From NCBI RefSeq assembly GCF_026619415.1, contig NZ_JAOVZR010000001.1, positions 3,456,501 through 3,520,500 on the forward strand: a stretch of 64,000 nucleotides of DNA, written 5' to 3'. Below the pieces are notes generated by a model, which worked only from the letters and a program-made list of their open reading frames with translations, was not told where the DNA came from and did no database searches. This document shows positions 8,267 to 17,806 of this stretch, piece by piece. A program made the translations under genes and the position numbers. This DNA comes from Hoeflea algicola (lineage in GTDB: Bacteria > Pseudomonadota > Alphaproteobacteria > Rhizobiales > Rhizobiaceae). Every line of letters starts with the position of its first letter. Position 1 is the first letter of the stretch.

Positions 8267-10093
8267 TCAGGCTTCGCCGGAGCCGTCATCCGCGCGCTGC
8301 GCTGGGTCCTTGGCATGCAAATTGACGCCGAGGTGCTTGAGGTCAGGGTCTTCAAACCACGGCTTCTTGTCCGCGATGATCGGGTTCATATTGCCGACAA
8401 AAACAAGCTGCTTTGTCTGATCCATGCGCATCAGCTGATCGGGGTACGCGAGCTGGCGTTGCACTGCGCTCGTGGTGTCCGTGCTGGAGGTTGATGAAGA
8501 ATCCGACCCACTTGCACCGAAACTCTTGCTCACCGACCTGCCGATCGCGTTGGAAAGAGACCACACGGTTTGCACCCCGCACAGGCTTGAGAAGTAGTCC
8601 GCCGTGAACTTGTCACGCGACCCGAAATACTGGATCACACCGGCATTGGCGACGAAGCTCTCCCAGCCGTCCCCATAGATGCTTTTGAGCTGGCTCAGAT
8701 TCTGGCACACGACGTGAATACGAAGACCATAGCCTGCCAGCAGACCGAAGCCTTTTTCGACCATTGGCAGCCGCCCGAGCGCCGGCATCTCGTCAAGGAT
8801 GAACAGCACCGGTTCTTTCGGCTGCTCCTCAATATTGCGGGCATTGAGGTTCAAAGCCTGCTCGATCAGCAGTCGCGGAAACCGCCCATGGCTATTGAGC
8901 TTCTCAGGCGGCAAGACCACATAGATCGTCATGCGTTTGGTCTTCAGATCCGCGAACGAGAAATCCGACCGTGACAGACTTTCACGAATGCCAGGGCTCT
9001 CCAGAAACTGCGTCTGGGATTGCACCGTTGCCAGCACGTTCGAGCGTGTCTTCTCATCCATTTGCAAGTACTGCCGACCGATATTGGCGACAAACGGACG
9101 CGTGCTTTTGGACATGCGCTTGAACAGCGTATTCGTATTCTCGCCATCCATCATGATAAGGTCACGAAACCGTCCCAAATCCCGTTCGCCGCGCTCATCG
9201 GGATTGGTGGCGATCTCGCCGATCAGTCCTTGCGTGAGCCCTTTGGCGGAATCGGTAAAGAACGGCTCTCTCTCGGACGATACAATCTTGGCTTCAGCCA
9301 GAACCATGCAGTCATCGACCAAAGACACATCGCCTGCATCCATCTCGTCGAGCGGATTGTAGCAAGAAGTCTCCATGCCCGTGATCCCGTCAGGATCGAC
9401 GATATGAATCTCGTGACCCATGGCACGGCGATGCTCCGCCGTGATCATCGCATTCTCGCCCTTCGGATCGATGACGACGATTGATCCAGGATAGGTCAGC
9501 AGAGTGGGGATAATCACGCTTGTGCCCTTGTGCGTGCGGCTGGGAGCGCACAGAAACCCGTGCATCGTTCCGCCGTAGTGAAGAGCAGTGCTGGTCCCCA
9601 GGTGGTCACGATAACCGATGCGGACACCTTCGGGATCGAACAGACCTGCTTCATCGATTTCGGCGTCCGAGGCCCATTTACTATCCCCGAAGGTTTTGGG
9701 CGGGGTCATGAAGCGCTGCATCGCAGAGCGCGCCCAATAGCCAAGACCGATCATAAAGGCGGCAAGGCAGAGAAAGGGAGTGAGACCCCAGCCGAGCCAT
9801 CCGTTATCAAGAACGGCTGTCAGCACCAGAAGCGCCATGACGGAGAAAGTAATAAACTGGCGAAACGGCGCGGCTTGCGGCGACATGAACCAGCCAATGC
9901 CAAATCCCACGCCGCCCGACAAGGCGATCAAAAAGAAGCGAACAGGCGCGAGATTGGGAGCATTATAACTGCGGCGCACCGGATTGCCCCAAAAATCACG
10001 GGCAGTCTGCGCTATGGCATCATGATCAATGCCAAAGGAAATAAGCCCGAAGGCTGCGACGCTGAGTAGCGCCAAGTGGTAAGAGCGTTTCAT
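8267..10093 (-). CDS. traG: VirD4/TraG-type type IV coupling protein
   Basis: 608 aa. It is the inner-membrane ATPase that links a relaxosome to a type IV secretion channel. The N-terminus has a signal-like segment (residues 1-25) and two further membrane segments near 45-65 and 70-100. The nucleotide-binding loop reads CAPSRTHKGTSVIIPTLL, with His where most VirD4/TraG proteins have Gly before the Lys. Walker B is VLFILDEMPALG. The ATG at 10093 follows GAGAGGAA. No other type IV secretion genes occur in the window, so a resident or off-window channel would be needed. Confidence 0.92.
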   Translation of the reverse strand: MKRSYHLALLSVAAFGLISFGIDHDAIAQTARDFWGNPVRRSYNAPNLAPVRFFLIALSGGVGFGIGWFMSPQAAPFRQFITFSVMALLVLTAVLDNGWLGWGLTPFLCLAAFMIGLGYWARSAMQRFMTPPKTFGDSKWASDAEIDEAGLFDPEGVRIGYRDHLGTSTALHYGGTMHGFLCAPSRTHKGTSVIIPTLLTYPGSIVVIDPKGENAMITAEHRRAMGHEIHIVDPDGITGMETSCYNPLDEMDAGDVSLVDDCMVLAEAKIVSSEREPFFTDSAKGLTQGLIGEIATNPDERGERDLGRFRDLIMMDGENTNTLFKRMSKSTRPFVANIGRQYLQMDEKTRSNVLATVQSQTQFLESPGIRESLSRSDFSFADLKTKRMTIYVVLPPEKLNSHGRFPRLLIEQALNLNARNIEEQPKEPVLFILDEMPALGRLPMVEKGFGLLAGYGLRIHVVCQNLSQLKSIYGDGWESFVANAGVIQYFGSRDKFTADYFSSLCGVQTVWSLSNAIGRSVSKSFGASGSDSSSTSSTDTTSAVQRQLAYPDQLMRMDQTKQLVFVGNMNPIIADKKPWFEDPDLKHLGVNLHAKDPAQRADDGSGEA

Positions 10094-10493
10094 GGATGAT
10101 TCCTCTCGAAACGGGGTTGTAGACCCGTCCCAACTACACACCATCCACCGCCAACACTCCGGCAGCCAAAAGGGTAATTCGGGTAATCGCCTGAAAAACC
10201 AAAACTGGTCGTGAGTTATAGAAACGCTTTCTATAACTCAGGGCGTGGAATCTGGGACATCAAGAATGATCGGAATCCGCCACTATGCGCGCTATGGACT
10301 GCGAGGCATGGTCGATAATGGCGAGTAGTCCTCAAGCAGGTCTGACTGCAAAGAAGCCAATTTCATAGAAATAATCCCCCTTATTTGTTAGTAAAAAACA
10401 ACAAAACATTGATTTGCAAACAAATATATCGTGTATTGATCTATGATTATTGGCGATTCACACATTTGTATGGTTTTTTGATGTTAAATTGAG
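10094..10493. promoter_or_regulatory. Divergent 400-bp control region with a long palindrome
   Basis: This region separates the minus-strand coupling-protein gene from the plus-strand surface-protein gene. It holds the near-duplicate GGGTAAT(T/C) CGGGTAAT around 10165-10185, a 29-bp palindrome, and a strongly AT-rich 110 bases before 10494 that should carry the promoter of the surface protein. Confidence 0.5.
10212..10240. promoter_or_regulatory. Perfect 13-bp inverted repeat with a 3-base centre
   Basis: The left arm 10212-10224 (TGAGTTATAGAAA) is exactly mirrored by 10228-10240 around the centre CGC. Thirteen perfect base pairs with a three-base centre are unlikely by chance. It may be a dimeric repressor operator controlling both divergent genes, or a partition-type site. 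There is no T-tract, so a terminator is unlikely. Confidence 0.65.
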
Positions 10494-13400
10494 ATGTTAA
10501 AAGGAATTTTATATTGCAAAAATTGGTACGCACGAAATCTCTTTCGTGCGATTTTTGCATTCTTAGTCCTGTCGTCTGTGACCCTTGGCGCATTGGCTCA
10601 TTCTGAGCCATATCCCATGCAGAACGAACCTTCGTTTGACACTGCCGCCACCGATCAGAATACCCAAACCCTGCAGAGAACCTTTGACGCCCTCCAAGCC
10701 GTCGGCAACGCGGCCAATAGCGGCAATGCCGATGAGGAATCGCTGCGCCAAGCCTGTGGCTTTTTAGAGCAACAAAGCACGCTTGCCCTGCAAGGGATCA
10801 TGAATGATCGTTTTAAAAACAGCTCTCTCCTCTCTGGCTATGCAGGCACCCGCATAGAATCACTGGCTTTGGCCCAAGGGCAATCCGCGCTTGCAGGATC
10901 ACTCTCCTCAACATGCGCGGCATTGACGGGGATGGGCAGCGGCGACATCACATCGGGCATTGACCCACTCCGGCTTAAAGACATGGCTCTTGGTCTCGCC
11001 TTTAATGAAGGGGTCGGATTGCTCAAAAGCTCAGGCCTGCCCTTTACGGGTCGTTTAGAGATTAGCGGCGATCTGATGAGTCGCGGTGCCTCGGGATGGG
11101 AAGTCCTGACCGTCCAGCCATTGTGGCAGGACCCGACAGGACAAGACCATATTTTTACCCAGCTCTCGCTCAATCACACTGAAGGACGGGAGGGCTATGC
11201 CGAAGGCGACACGCTGAACGCAGGCTTGGCTTATCGCCATCTCTCTGATGATCGTTCGACGGTCTATGGTCTCAATGCTTTTTGGGATCATACCTTCGAG
11301 AGAAACCACAACCGCATGAGTATCGGCGCGGATGTGCAAACATCAGAACTCGGCGCATCGGTCAATCGCTATATCCCTCTCTCCTCATGGAAGGGCATCG
11401 ACGATTACACCGAAGAGCGCGCGTCATGGGGCTGGGATCTACAACTCCAAGGACGCGTCCCCTCGCTGCCGTCATGGCAGGCGAATGTAACGGGGTTCCA
11501 ATGGTCATCGAACCAGAAAATGGAAGATAAAAAAACCTACGGCTATGATGTGGGCGTGCAATGGCAGCCCGTGAATGCGTTCGTCTGGGACGCAGGGGTT
11601 CGAAACGAGCAAGACGCATCGCCGCAGTTCCACACGCAGTTCCGGTTGGTTTATAAGTTTAATGAACCGATTGAGACGATGTGGAATCGCCGCGTTCAAC
11701 TCACCGATGTGAGCGAGCGCGTCTATGACAAGGTCCGCCGCGAAAACGCCGTGCGCGTAACGCAGCGCACCAAAGAATCCGCTTATGTGACCGTACAACA
11801 AACCATCGGCGCAAACACGGCAACGCTGGCCAGTGGCGCCGTTCAATCCCTGCAGACAGGGCAGCAACTGCCGCGTCCGTTTACGGTGCAAGTCTCCGCT
11901 GCGGGCGGGTCTGTTGCGCGTCTGGTCTTTCGCGATGGCGCGGTGTTGACGATTGGGGCGGGATCGACCGTGCGGGTTGAATCAACCCTCATCACGCTTC
12001 TCTCTGGCACGCTGCAATATGTGTCTGGCGCAGGGACCGTCAATCTGGCGGCACCAGGATCAACAGTGACTTTGCTCGGAACAGATGTTGACCTTTCAAC
12101 TAACGGCACGACTTCAACTTTACGCGTCCGTGATGGCGGCGCTGTGATTGCGGGCACGAATGCAGGCAGTACAACACTGAACCCTGGTGAGGCGGCGGCG
12201 GCGGTGTCTGGCGTTGTGGGCGCGTCATTGGCGACCAACAATGCGACCTATATTACGCACACCGATAACATCAGCGCACAAATCGATCGCGTAGCGGCCC
12301 CACTCACAGGGGGCAAGGTCGCGCCGTACGCCAGCGAAGCGCCGCGCATGACTACCACCACGACCACGACGGGGCAGACCATCGGTCTTGCGCTTAAATT
12401 TAACAGCCCTGTGACCGTTGGCACGGGTGGCGGCACGCCGCAGCTGGTATTGAACATCAACGGCAATACGCGTCAGGCGACCTATAATGTAGGAACGGGC
12501 ACAGATGAGCTCAGCTTTACTTACGTTCTGCAAGGAGGCGATGCAGGCACCAATCTGTTAACGGTGCAAAGCCTTGATCTGAATGGCGGCACGATTACAG
12601 GCAACGGCAAAAATGCCGTGATCACTATCGCCGATAAAGTTCTCAACATGGCGGGCGGCAGCGATATAGCGGCACCAATAGGATATGTGGTGGCGTTCAC
12701 CACGGACCCCGTGACGGCGGCGAATGTATCAGCGGCGGCGTTCCAAATCACAGGAGCAGAGGTAGGCGCGACCTATAATTACACCATCAGCTCATCTGGC
12801 GGCGGAACAAATGTGACAGGCACGGGCACGATTACAACGGCAACGCAGGACATCACAGGCATTGATCTTGTTGGATTGGGTGATGGCACACTCACCGTTT
12901 CCCTGACGCTCACTGATACCAACAGCAATATCGGGGCGGCGGTCACCGATACGGTCACGAAAAACGCCGTCGCGCTTGCGCTTGATTTTGTGAATGGGGC
13001 CTATGCGTTGAACGGCACGTCCTACGGCTCCTTCGCCGCCATCCCCGGCGCGTCCTTTACTCGTGCCAATCCCGCAACAACCTATGCTGAAGATTCATCG
13101 GGTAACCTTGTCGCCTTCGCTGCCAACGAACCACGCATCACTGATAAAGGATTGCTTGTTGAGGGGAGCAGAACGAATTTACTTGCAAGAAGTGAGGAGT
13201 TTGACGATGGGGTATGGTTAAAAAGTAATACGCTTATATTTGCAAATTCTGCAGTAGCCCCTGACGGAACAACCACAGCAGACAAAGTTGTTTGGAGCTC
13301 GGCATCAGGTGCGCAACACTCTGTTAACAGGGCGAACAACCCAGTGTCAGTAACGAATGGAAGAACTTATGTTTATTCGGTTTGGTTAAAGGCGGCCGAG

Positions 13401-14180
13401 ATGACAACAGCTATGGTGTTTTTTACAAACATGCTTCCCACCAATAACTACGTAACAGTGGATCTATCAAACGGTACAATCACCTCAGGAACAGCAACCA
13501 TACAAAATCATGGAAATGGATGGTATCGTGTAACATCAACGGGGCTGGCAAACAATACTACAACGGTTCCGTTAGTGTGGCCTAATGGAACTGGAACAGG
13601 GGCTGGTGATGAAACATCCGGTCTTTACATCTGGGGTGCTCAACTGGAAGAAGCCTCCTTCGCCTCGTCTTATATTCCTACTGCAGGTGCGCCCGTCACG
13701 CGTGATGCAGATGGTGTTCTTGTTGATCTGGGGGCTTGGTTTAATACTGTTGAGGGAACGGTTTTGGCTGAAGGTATTTCTGTGGCAAACGGAGGAGGAA
13801 GTCAGATCTTGTTGGGTTTGGGTGACGGTTCATTTAATTCAATGTCCATCCGTCAAACGAGTGGTGCGAGCCTTTATTTTATGGGACGGGAGAGTGGCAG
13901 CCCAGCTTTTGACACTGGGAACACAGGAATTTCTCTCAATGTTTTAAATAAGGTCGCGGGTAACTATAAAGAGGGCATGCCTCGTTCATTTTCAGTCAAT
14001 GGAGATATTAATACTGGCGGCGTATTTGGTGCCGGATTTGCGGATGATTATCTGCGATTTGGTATAGGGCAATTTCCAGAAACTTCCCCAAATGGTTTAT
14101 GGAATGGCTATATTCAGAAAACAGAATATCATCCGATCGCGGTTTCTAACGCTCAGTTACAAAGCTTAACAGCGCCGTAA
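10494..14180 (+). CDS. Chimeric surface protein: inverse-autotransporter barrel, FecR-like, Ig-like and phage-spike lectin domains
   Basis: 1228 aa. Residues 1-36 are a signal peptide. Residues ~185-390 resemble the inverse autotransporter (intimin/invasin-type) beta barrel, with repeated aromatic strands. Residues ~460-560 resemble a FecR-like domain. Residues ~615-820 are Thr/Gly-rich Ig-like modules. From ~830 the protein resembles phage head-spike/fibre concanavalin-like domains, with the hallmark patterns GLLVEGSRTNLL (~885) and YIWGAQLEEASFASSYIP (~1045). Family knowledge places the barrel in the outer membrane with the rest displayed outside. The last third is visibly more AT-rich, suggesting a separate origin. 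It lies between coupling protein and relaxase, on the opposite strand. Adhesion or mate recognition is my inference. Confidence 0.75.
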   Translation: MLKGILYCKNWYARNLFRAIFAFLVLSSVTLGALAHSEPYPMQNEPSFDTAATDQNTQTLQRTFDALQAVGNAANSGNADEESLRQACGFLEQQSTLALQGIMNDRFKNSSLLSGYAGTRIESLALAQGQSALAGSLSSTCAALTGMGSGDITSGIDPLRLKDMALGLAFNEGVGLLKSSGLPFTGRLEISGDLMSRGASGWEVLTVQPLWQDPTGQDHIFTQLSLNHTEGREGYAEGDTLNAGLAYRHLSDDRSTVYGLNAFWDHTFERNHNRMSIGADVQTSELGASVNRYIPLSSWKGIDDYTEERASWGWDLQLQGRVPSLPSWQANVTGFQWSSNQKMEDKKTYGYDVGVQWQPVNAFVWDAGVRNEQDASPQFHTQFRLVYKFNEPIETMWNRRVQLTDVSERVYDKVRRENAVRVTQRTKESAYVTVQQTIGANTATLASGAVQSLQTGQQLPRPFTVQVSAAGGSVARLVFRDGAVLTIGAGSTVRVESTLITLLSGTLQYVSGAGTVNLAAPGSTVTLLGTDVDLSTNGTTSTLRVRDGGAVIAGTNAGSTTLNPGEAAAAVSGVVGASLATNNATYITHTDNISAQIDRVAAPLTGGKVAPYASEAPRMTTTTTTTGQTIGLALKFNSPVTVGTGGGTPQLVLNINGNTRQATYNVGTGTDELSFTYVLQGGDAGTNLLTVQSLDLNGGTITGNGKNAVITIADKVLNMAGGSDIAAPIGYVVAFTTDPVTAANVSAAAFQITGAEVGATYNYTISSSGGGTNVTGTGTITTATQDITGIDLVGLGDGTLTVSLTLTDTNSNIGAAVTDTVTKNAVALALDFVNGAYALNGTSYGSFAAIPGASFTRANPATTYAEDSSGNLVAFAANEPRITDKGLLVEGSRTNLLARSEEFDDGVWLKSNTLIFANSAVAPDGTTTADKVVWSSASGAQHSVNRANNPVSVTNGRTYVYSVWLKAAEMTTAMVFFTNMLPTNNYVTVDLSNGTITSGTATIQNHGNGWYRVTSTGLANNTTTVPLVWPNGTGTGAGDETSGLYIWGAQLEEASFASSYIPTAGAPVTRDADGVLVDLGAWFNTVEGTVLAEGISVANGGGSQILLGLGDGSFNSMSIRQTSGASLYFMGRESGSPAFDTGNTGISLNVLNKVAGNYKEGMPRSFSVNGDINTGGVFGAGFADDYLRFGIGQFPETSPNGLWNGYIQKTEYHPIAVSNAQLQSLTAP

Positions 14181-14194
14181 ATCCAACGCAGACC

Positions 14195-15475
14195 CTAAAG
14201 CCTCAATCCAGTCTCTCGCGTCCGCGTTTTGCTCCGCTCCACGTCCCGCATCCGCTCCATTTGATCCGCTGTTCGCATTGACTGCGCAATGTCGCGAGCA
14301 AGGATGCGCCGATCCTGGGCATGCTTGCGACGCAGCGTGTCGATTTGCCTTTGCAGAGATTGCCGCTCTTTCATCTGCACCTTGACTAGCCCATCGCGTT
14401 GGCTTTGGTCGCGCTTGAGGGCGTCCCATGCCTCCAATTCATTCTGGGATTTGATCTTCGCTGCCGACCCAGAGAGTTTTTGCCATACACCTTTAATGCC
14501 GCCGTCAATGCGGGCTGATCGCTCCTCCGTTTCGGCTTGCCATCTTTGCGCTTGCCCACGCTTGAGCTGGGCTCGCTCTATGCGATGGTTTGCGACCATC
14601 GCGGAGCGCTTGGTTTTCAGCGGTTCAAAGTCTTTTTCGTGTTTGCGATCTACCTCATCGATATAGCAATGCAGCGTATCACTGAGTTTGGATTGGATGA
14701 TGTCGCGGGTCTGATCAACGCTGTACAAGTCCTGTGGATCACCGAGTCTTGCGTTCACCTCTTTAGTCTTGATGCCCAACATTCGCGCCACTGAGAACAC
14801 TTCGCCCTTTGTATCCACGGCGACAAAGCCGCGCCGATCACCACGACACAGGAAATAGCCGCGCTCTTCCAGCGCGTTCTGGAGCCCCTTGGCGCTGTCC
14901 GAGAGATTCCAAGCATCGATAAAACTCTGTTTGATTTCGCGGGGATCGAGATTGACGCGCTTGGCTTGTTGCCATTCGGCAAGTGTGAAGTTCAGAGGGG
15001 ATTTGCCACCATCACGGCGCAAACCATCTGGCAGGCTCCAGCCATGATCAAGATAGATCTGGCGCGCCAGATCATTGAGCTTGAGTTTGTAATGGGGAAG
15101 ATTGATCGCCTTCATTGTTTTGGCGTCAATCCGAGACCACACCACATGGGCGTGTCGTCGCCCTTCTTTCTCGTGCAGGACAATGGCGCGCGGCTGGCCG
15201 CTCAACTTCAGCTTTTCTTCGGCACGGTTTATCGCATCGACAAAATCCTGCTCCGATCCGGTGTGGTCCTTGGGTGGGCTGAGGGACAGCGAGAACAGGA
15301 ACTGCTCGCACTTGGTTCCTTTGGAGATCGCGTGCGCTTCAGCAAACGCGCCGTGCAGATCACGGGCAACAAAGCCGCGCACTTCCAGCACCGTCACGTG
15401 ATCATTGTCACGGTCATTCATCAGATGGGCGGATAGGTTTGAAGCCGCGCCGCGTTGGGAGCCTTTGAGGATCAT
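14195..15475 (-). CDS. Relaxase / mobilisation nuclease
   Basis: 426 aa. The N-terminal ~200 residues carry a relaxase/mobilisation-nuclease domain (VirD2/MobA superfamily). It has the metal-binding histidine motif GRRHAHVVWSRID near residue 105 and an upstream region with conserved basic residues. The C-terminal half is a long charged helical region, probably coiled coil. It starts at 15475, only three bases after the MobC-like gene stops, so the two are one operon. The enzyme nicks at oriT to begin DNA transfer. Confidence 0.88.
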   Translation of the reverse strand: MILKGSQRGAASNLSAHLMNDRDNDHVTVLEVRGFVARDLHGAFAEAHAISKGTKCEQFLFSLSLSPPKDHTGSEQDFVDAINRAEEKLKLSGQPRAIVLHEKEGRRHAHVVWSRIDAKTMKAINLPHYKLKLNDLARQIYLDHGWSLPDGLRRDGGKSPLNFTLAEWQQAKRVNLDPREIKQSFIDAWNLSDSAKGLQNALEERGYFLCRGDRRGFVAVDTKGEVFSVARMLGIKTKEVNARLGDPQDLYSVDQTRDIIQSKLSDTLHCYIDEVDRKHEKDFEPLKTKRSAMVANHRIERAQLKRGQAQRWQAETEERSARIDGGIKGVWQKLSGSAAKIKSQNELEAWDALKRDQSQRDGLVKVQMKERQSLQRQIDTLRRKHAQDRRILARDIAQSMRTADQMERMRDVERSKTRTRETGLRL

Positions 15476-15478
15476 AGA

Positions 15479-15937
15479 TCAATCCTCATTCCGTGAGGCG
15501 CGGGTAAAGCTCTGGGAGACGGATTCGACGAATTCCTCATCGCTCACCTGAAACCCCAGCGCCCGCATCAGCAAAAGGCGCATGGCAAGAATGTCCTGCG
15601 TCGCGCGTCTGATTTCCACAGGTGCATCAGGATCAAAGCTGAGCAGTCCCGTCTCGGCGGCTTCGGAGAGCTTTTTCAGACTCTCGCCAATCCGAGATTG
15701 ACCGAGGCAAGCCAGTACTTCCGCCAACGCAACATGATCCTTCACCGGCGCGCGGCTTCCACGATGGCGCTTTCCTCCCTCACTTTCCGCGAACAGAACC
15801 GCGCGGATATAGCTGCCCAGAGCCATCTCGCCAGCGCGGCGGGACAACTCCTGCCGCTCGCCATCGGTGAGGCGCAACGCAAATGGCGTCGTCTTTGAAG
15901 ACCCACCCGTTGCCTTTGATTTTCTGGAGCCGCTCAT
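15479..15937 (-). CDS. MobC-like relaxosome accessory protein
   Basis: 152 aa and basic at the N-terminus, with a ribbon-helix-helix-like stretch (PFALRLTDGERQELSRRAGE, residues 18-37) followed by SYIRAVLF, the pattern of MobC/BfmRNA-type plasmid mobilisation proteins. Members bind oriT and help the relaxase melt DNA. It is immediately upstream of the relaxase. Identity is inferred from pattern and position. Confidence 0.75.
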   Translation of the reverse strand: MSGSRKSKATGGSSKTTPFALRLTDGERQELSRRAGEMALGSYIRAVLFAESEGGKRHRGSRAPVKDHVALAEVLACLGQSRIGESLKKLSEAAETGLLSFDPDAPVEIRRATQDILAMRLLLMRALGFQVSDEEFVESVSQSFTRASRNED

Positions 15938-16435
15938 GGTCGTGGCCCCCGAAACAACGGGTGCTGATCAATCTTTTCTCCTTCTAAAATCGTAGACCAG
16001 TCTTCCAAAACATGTAAAAGTGAGTTCGAAGTAGCTCCGTCGAGCTCCACCATTTTCTTTCCAAATCCGCGATCTCGTTGAGACCCAGGCGACATCAGCG
16101 CCCTGGATGTTTTCCGTGTGACTCACGGGAAGCATGGAAGCGGCGCCTGACCGCAATCATTCAGGGCGTCGTTCCTTCAGAAAATGAACGATGGAGCGAA
16201 CCCGGACGGGCGAATTTCGCACAGCTGTTCCCGGATGCCGAAAAATCTTCAGTTTGCCAGCGGTGAAGCTCTGATGCCGGAGGGCCAACGAAATGCATGC
16301 TTTGCCGCCACAAGCAGCAGTCAAAAAATGAGTGTGCAGTGTGTGTCTGAATGCATCGGTTAATACTTTTGCAGTGTCCGCATTACATAATTGCGGTGAA
16401 AATGTAGATCACATCATCCAAAGCTGGGAATATTT
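15938..16435. other. Non-coding junction between mobilisation module and chromosome; likely location of oriT
   Basis: About 500 bases upstream of the mobC-relaxase operon and upstream of the EAL gene. Origins of transfer usually lie beside such operons, so the AT-richer part at 15960-16080 is the best candidate, but I could not define a nic site. No tRNA gene or obvious direct-repeat attachment site was seen. Base composition rises toward chromosome-like values beyond about 16.4 kb. Confidence 0.4.
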
Positions 16436-17806
16436 GTGGGAAAATTAAAGCTGGAGCTCCACCCGGCGCTGGCAAACGAATATTCGACGCGAATGGTCGT
16501 GGCCTACAAATACGGATCGCTGGTAATTACCGCCATCGGTCTGGGCTGGGCGGTGGTTTTTGCCGCCATCGGCTGGTGGGGAGTGGTGGCGTTGGATTTC
16601 GCCATCGTCGCCAGCGGACTCGCGATTTATCTGTTGATCCGGCGCGGCCATTTCACTTTCGGACTTCTGGCAGCCCAGGCCGCCCTGATGATGATCGTCA
16701 TCATCATGGGGTTGCTTCTTGATGTGCCGACGGCGGAAGCGCCACGGGTCAGTCATCTTTTCCTGCTGGTTGTGGCGGCTCTGGGCTATCTCAATTATCA
16801 GCGGGAAAAGTCGCGTACACAATTAGTGCTGATCGGCCTGTGTCTGCTGGCGTTCATCGTGCTTGCGAGTGCGCCGCTGGAATCCTCCTTCGTCGTGACG
16901 ATGCCTGACGTGCTGCGAAGCGCCGGCACCTGGGTCAATACCATCATGGCCACCACCATTCTCGCAGCTTGCATCCATGCAATGCAGGCCGAGTTCAACC
17001 GCAAGGACAAGTTCAGCCGCGATCTGATGACCGCCTTGTGGAACGATGAGTTCCAGCTCGCCTATCAGCCGCAGGTCGATCTGTCGCAAAACACAATCGG
17101 CGCCGAAGCGCTTCTGCGCTGGAACAGCCCGAAACGCGGGGCGGTCTCTCCTGCCGACTTCATTCCGCAGGCGGAAGAGCTTGGCCTGATGGTGGCCATC
17201 GGCGGCTGGGTGCTCGAAAGCGGCTGCCGTACATTGGCCGAATGGGGCAAGAAGCCCTGTTATCGGCATTTGAGCCTGTCCATCAATGTCAGCGCCAGCC
17301 AGCTTATGCACAAGGACTTCGAGACATTCGTGCACGACACGCTGGTCAAAACCCGCGCGGATCCGCACCGGCTGATCCTCGAATTGACCGAAAGCGTATT
17401 GGTGGCTGACATCGAGTTGGTGGTCGCCAAGCTTGATGCGCTGCGCAAACTTGGCATCACCATCGCGCTCGATGATTTCGGAACCGGTTATTCCTCTCTG
17501 TCTTATCTGCGTCGGTTGCCTATTCAGCAGATAAAGATCGACCGTAGCTTCGTGCAGGATGCGGTCAACAGCCCAGCCAGCGCCTCGCTCGTCAAGAATG
17601 TTGTCCTCATGAGCCGCGATCTTGGACACACCGTTCTGGCCGAAGGGGTGGAAACGATGGAGCAGCATGCTCTGTTGGCTCGTTTCGGCTGCGTCGAGTT
17701 TCAGGGCTATCTCTATGGCAAGCCGGTGGCATTGGCCGCTTTCGAGCAGGGCATTGAGGCCGAGGCAAGAGACGAGGCGCCGGAGCGGCTACACAGGCGC
17801 GGGTAA
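16436..17806 (+). CDS. Membrane-anchored EAL-domain c-di-GMP phosphodiesterase
   Basis: 456 aa, GTG start. Residues ~25-185 hold about six membrane segments, and residues ~195-445 an EAL domain. Catalytic features are intact: AEALLRW (Glu224), NVSASQL, the ELTES Glu, DDFGTGYSS at 346 onward, the IKIDRSF Lys, AEGVE and QGYLYGKP. There is no GGDEF domain, so it should only degrade c-di-GMP. It stands alone; a target such as the Pel polysaccharide system at the far end of the window is conceivable but not shown. Confidence 0.92.
   Translation: MGKLKLELHPALANEYSTRMVVAYKYGSLVITAIGLGWAVVFAAIGWWGVVALDFAIVASGLAIYLLIRRGHFTFGLLAAQAALMMIVIIMGLLLDVPTAEAPRVSHLFLLVVAALGYLNYQREKSRTQLVLIGLCLLAFIVLASAPLESSFVVTMPDVLRSAGTWVNTIMATTILAACIHAMQAEFNRKDKFSRDLMTALWNDEFQLAYQPQVDLSQNTIGAEALLRWNSPKRGAVSPADFIPQAEELGLMVAIGGWVLESGCRTLAEWGKKPCYRHLSLSINVSASQLMHKDFETFVHDTLVKTRADPHRLILELTESVLVADIELVVAKLDALRKLGITIALDDFGTGYSSLSYLRRLPIQQIKIDRSFVQDAVNSPASASLVKNVVLMSRDLGHTVLAEGVETMEQHALLARFGCVEFQGYLYGKPVALAAFEQGIEAEARDEAPERLHRRG

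Noticed and set aside
10212..10240. Palindrome as intrinsic terminator or hairpin telomere site
   Set aside because: No T-tract and located upstream of both genes, so not a terminator; no protelomerase gene in the window to support a telomere site.
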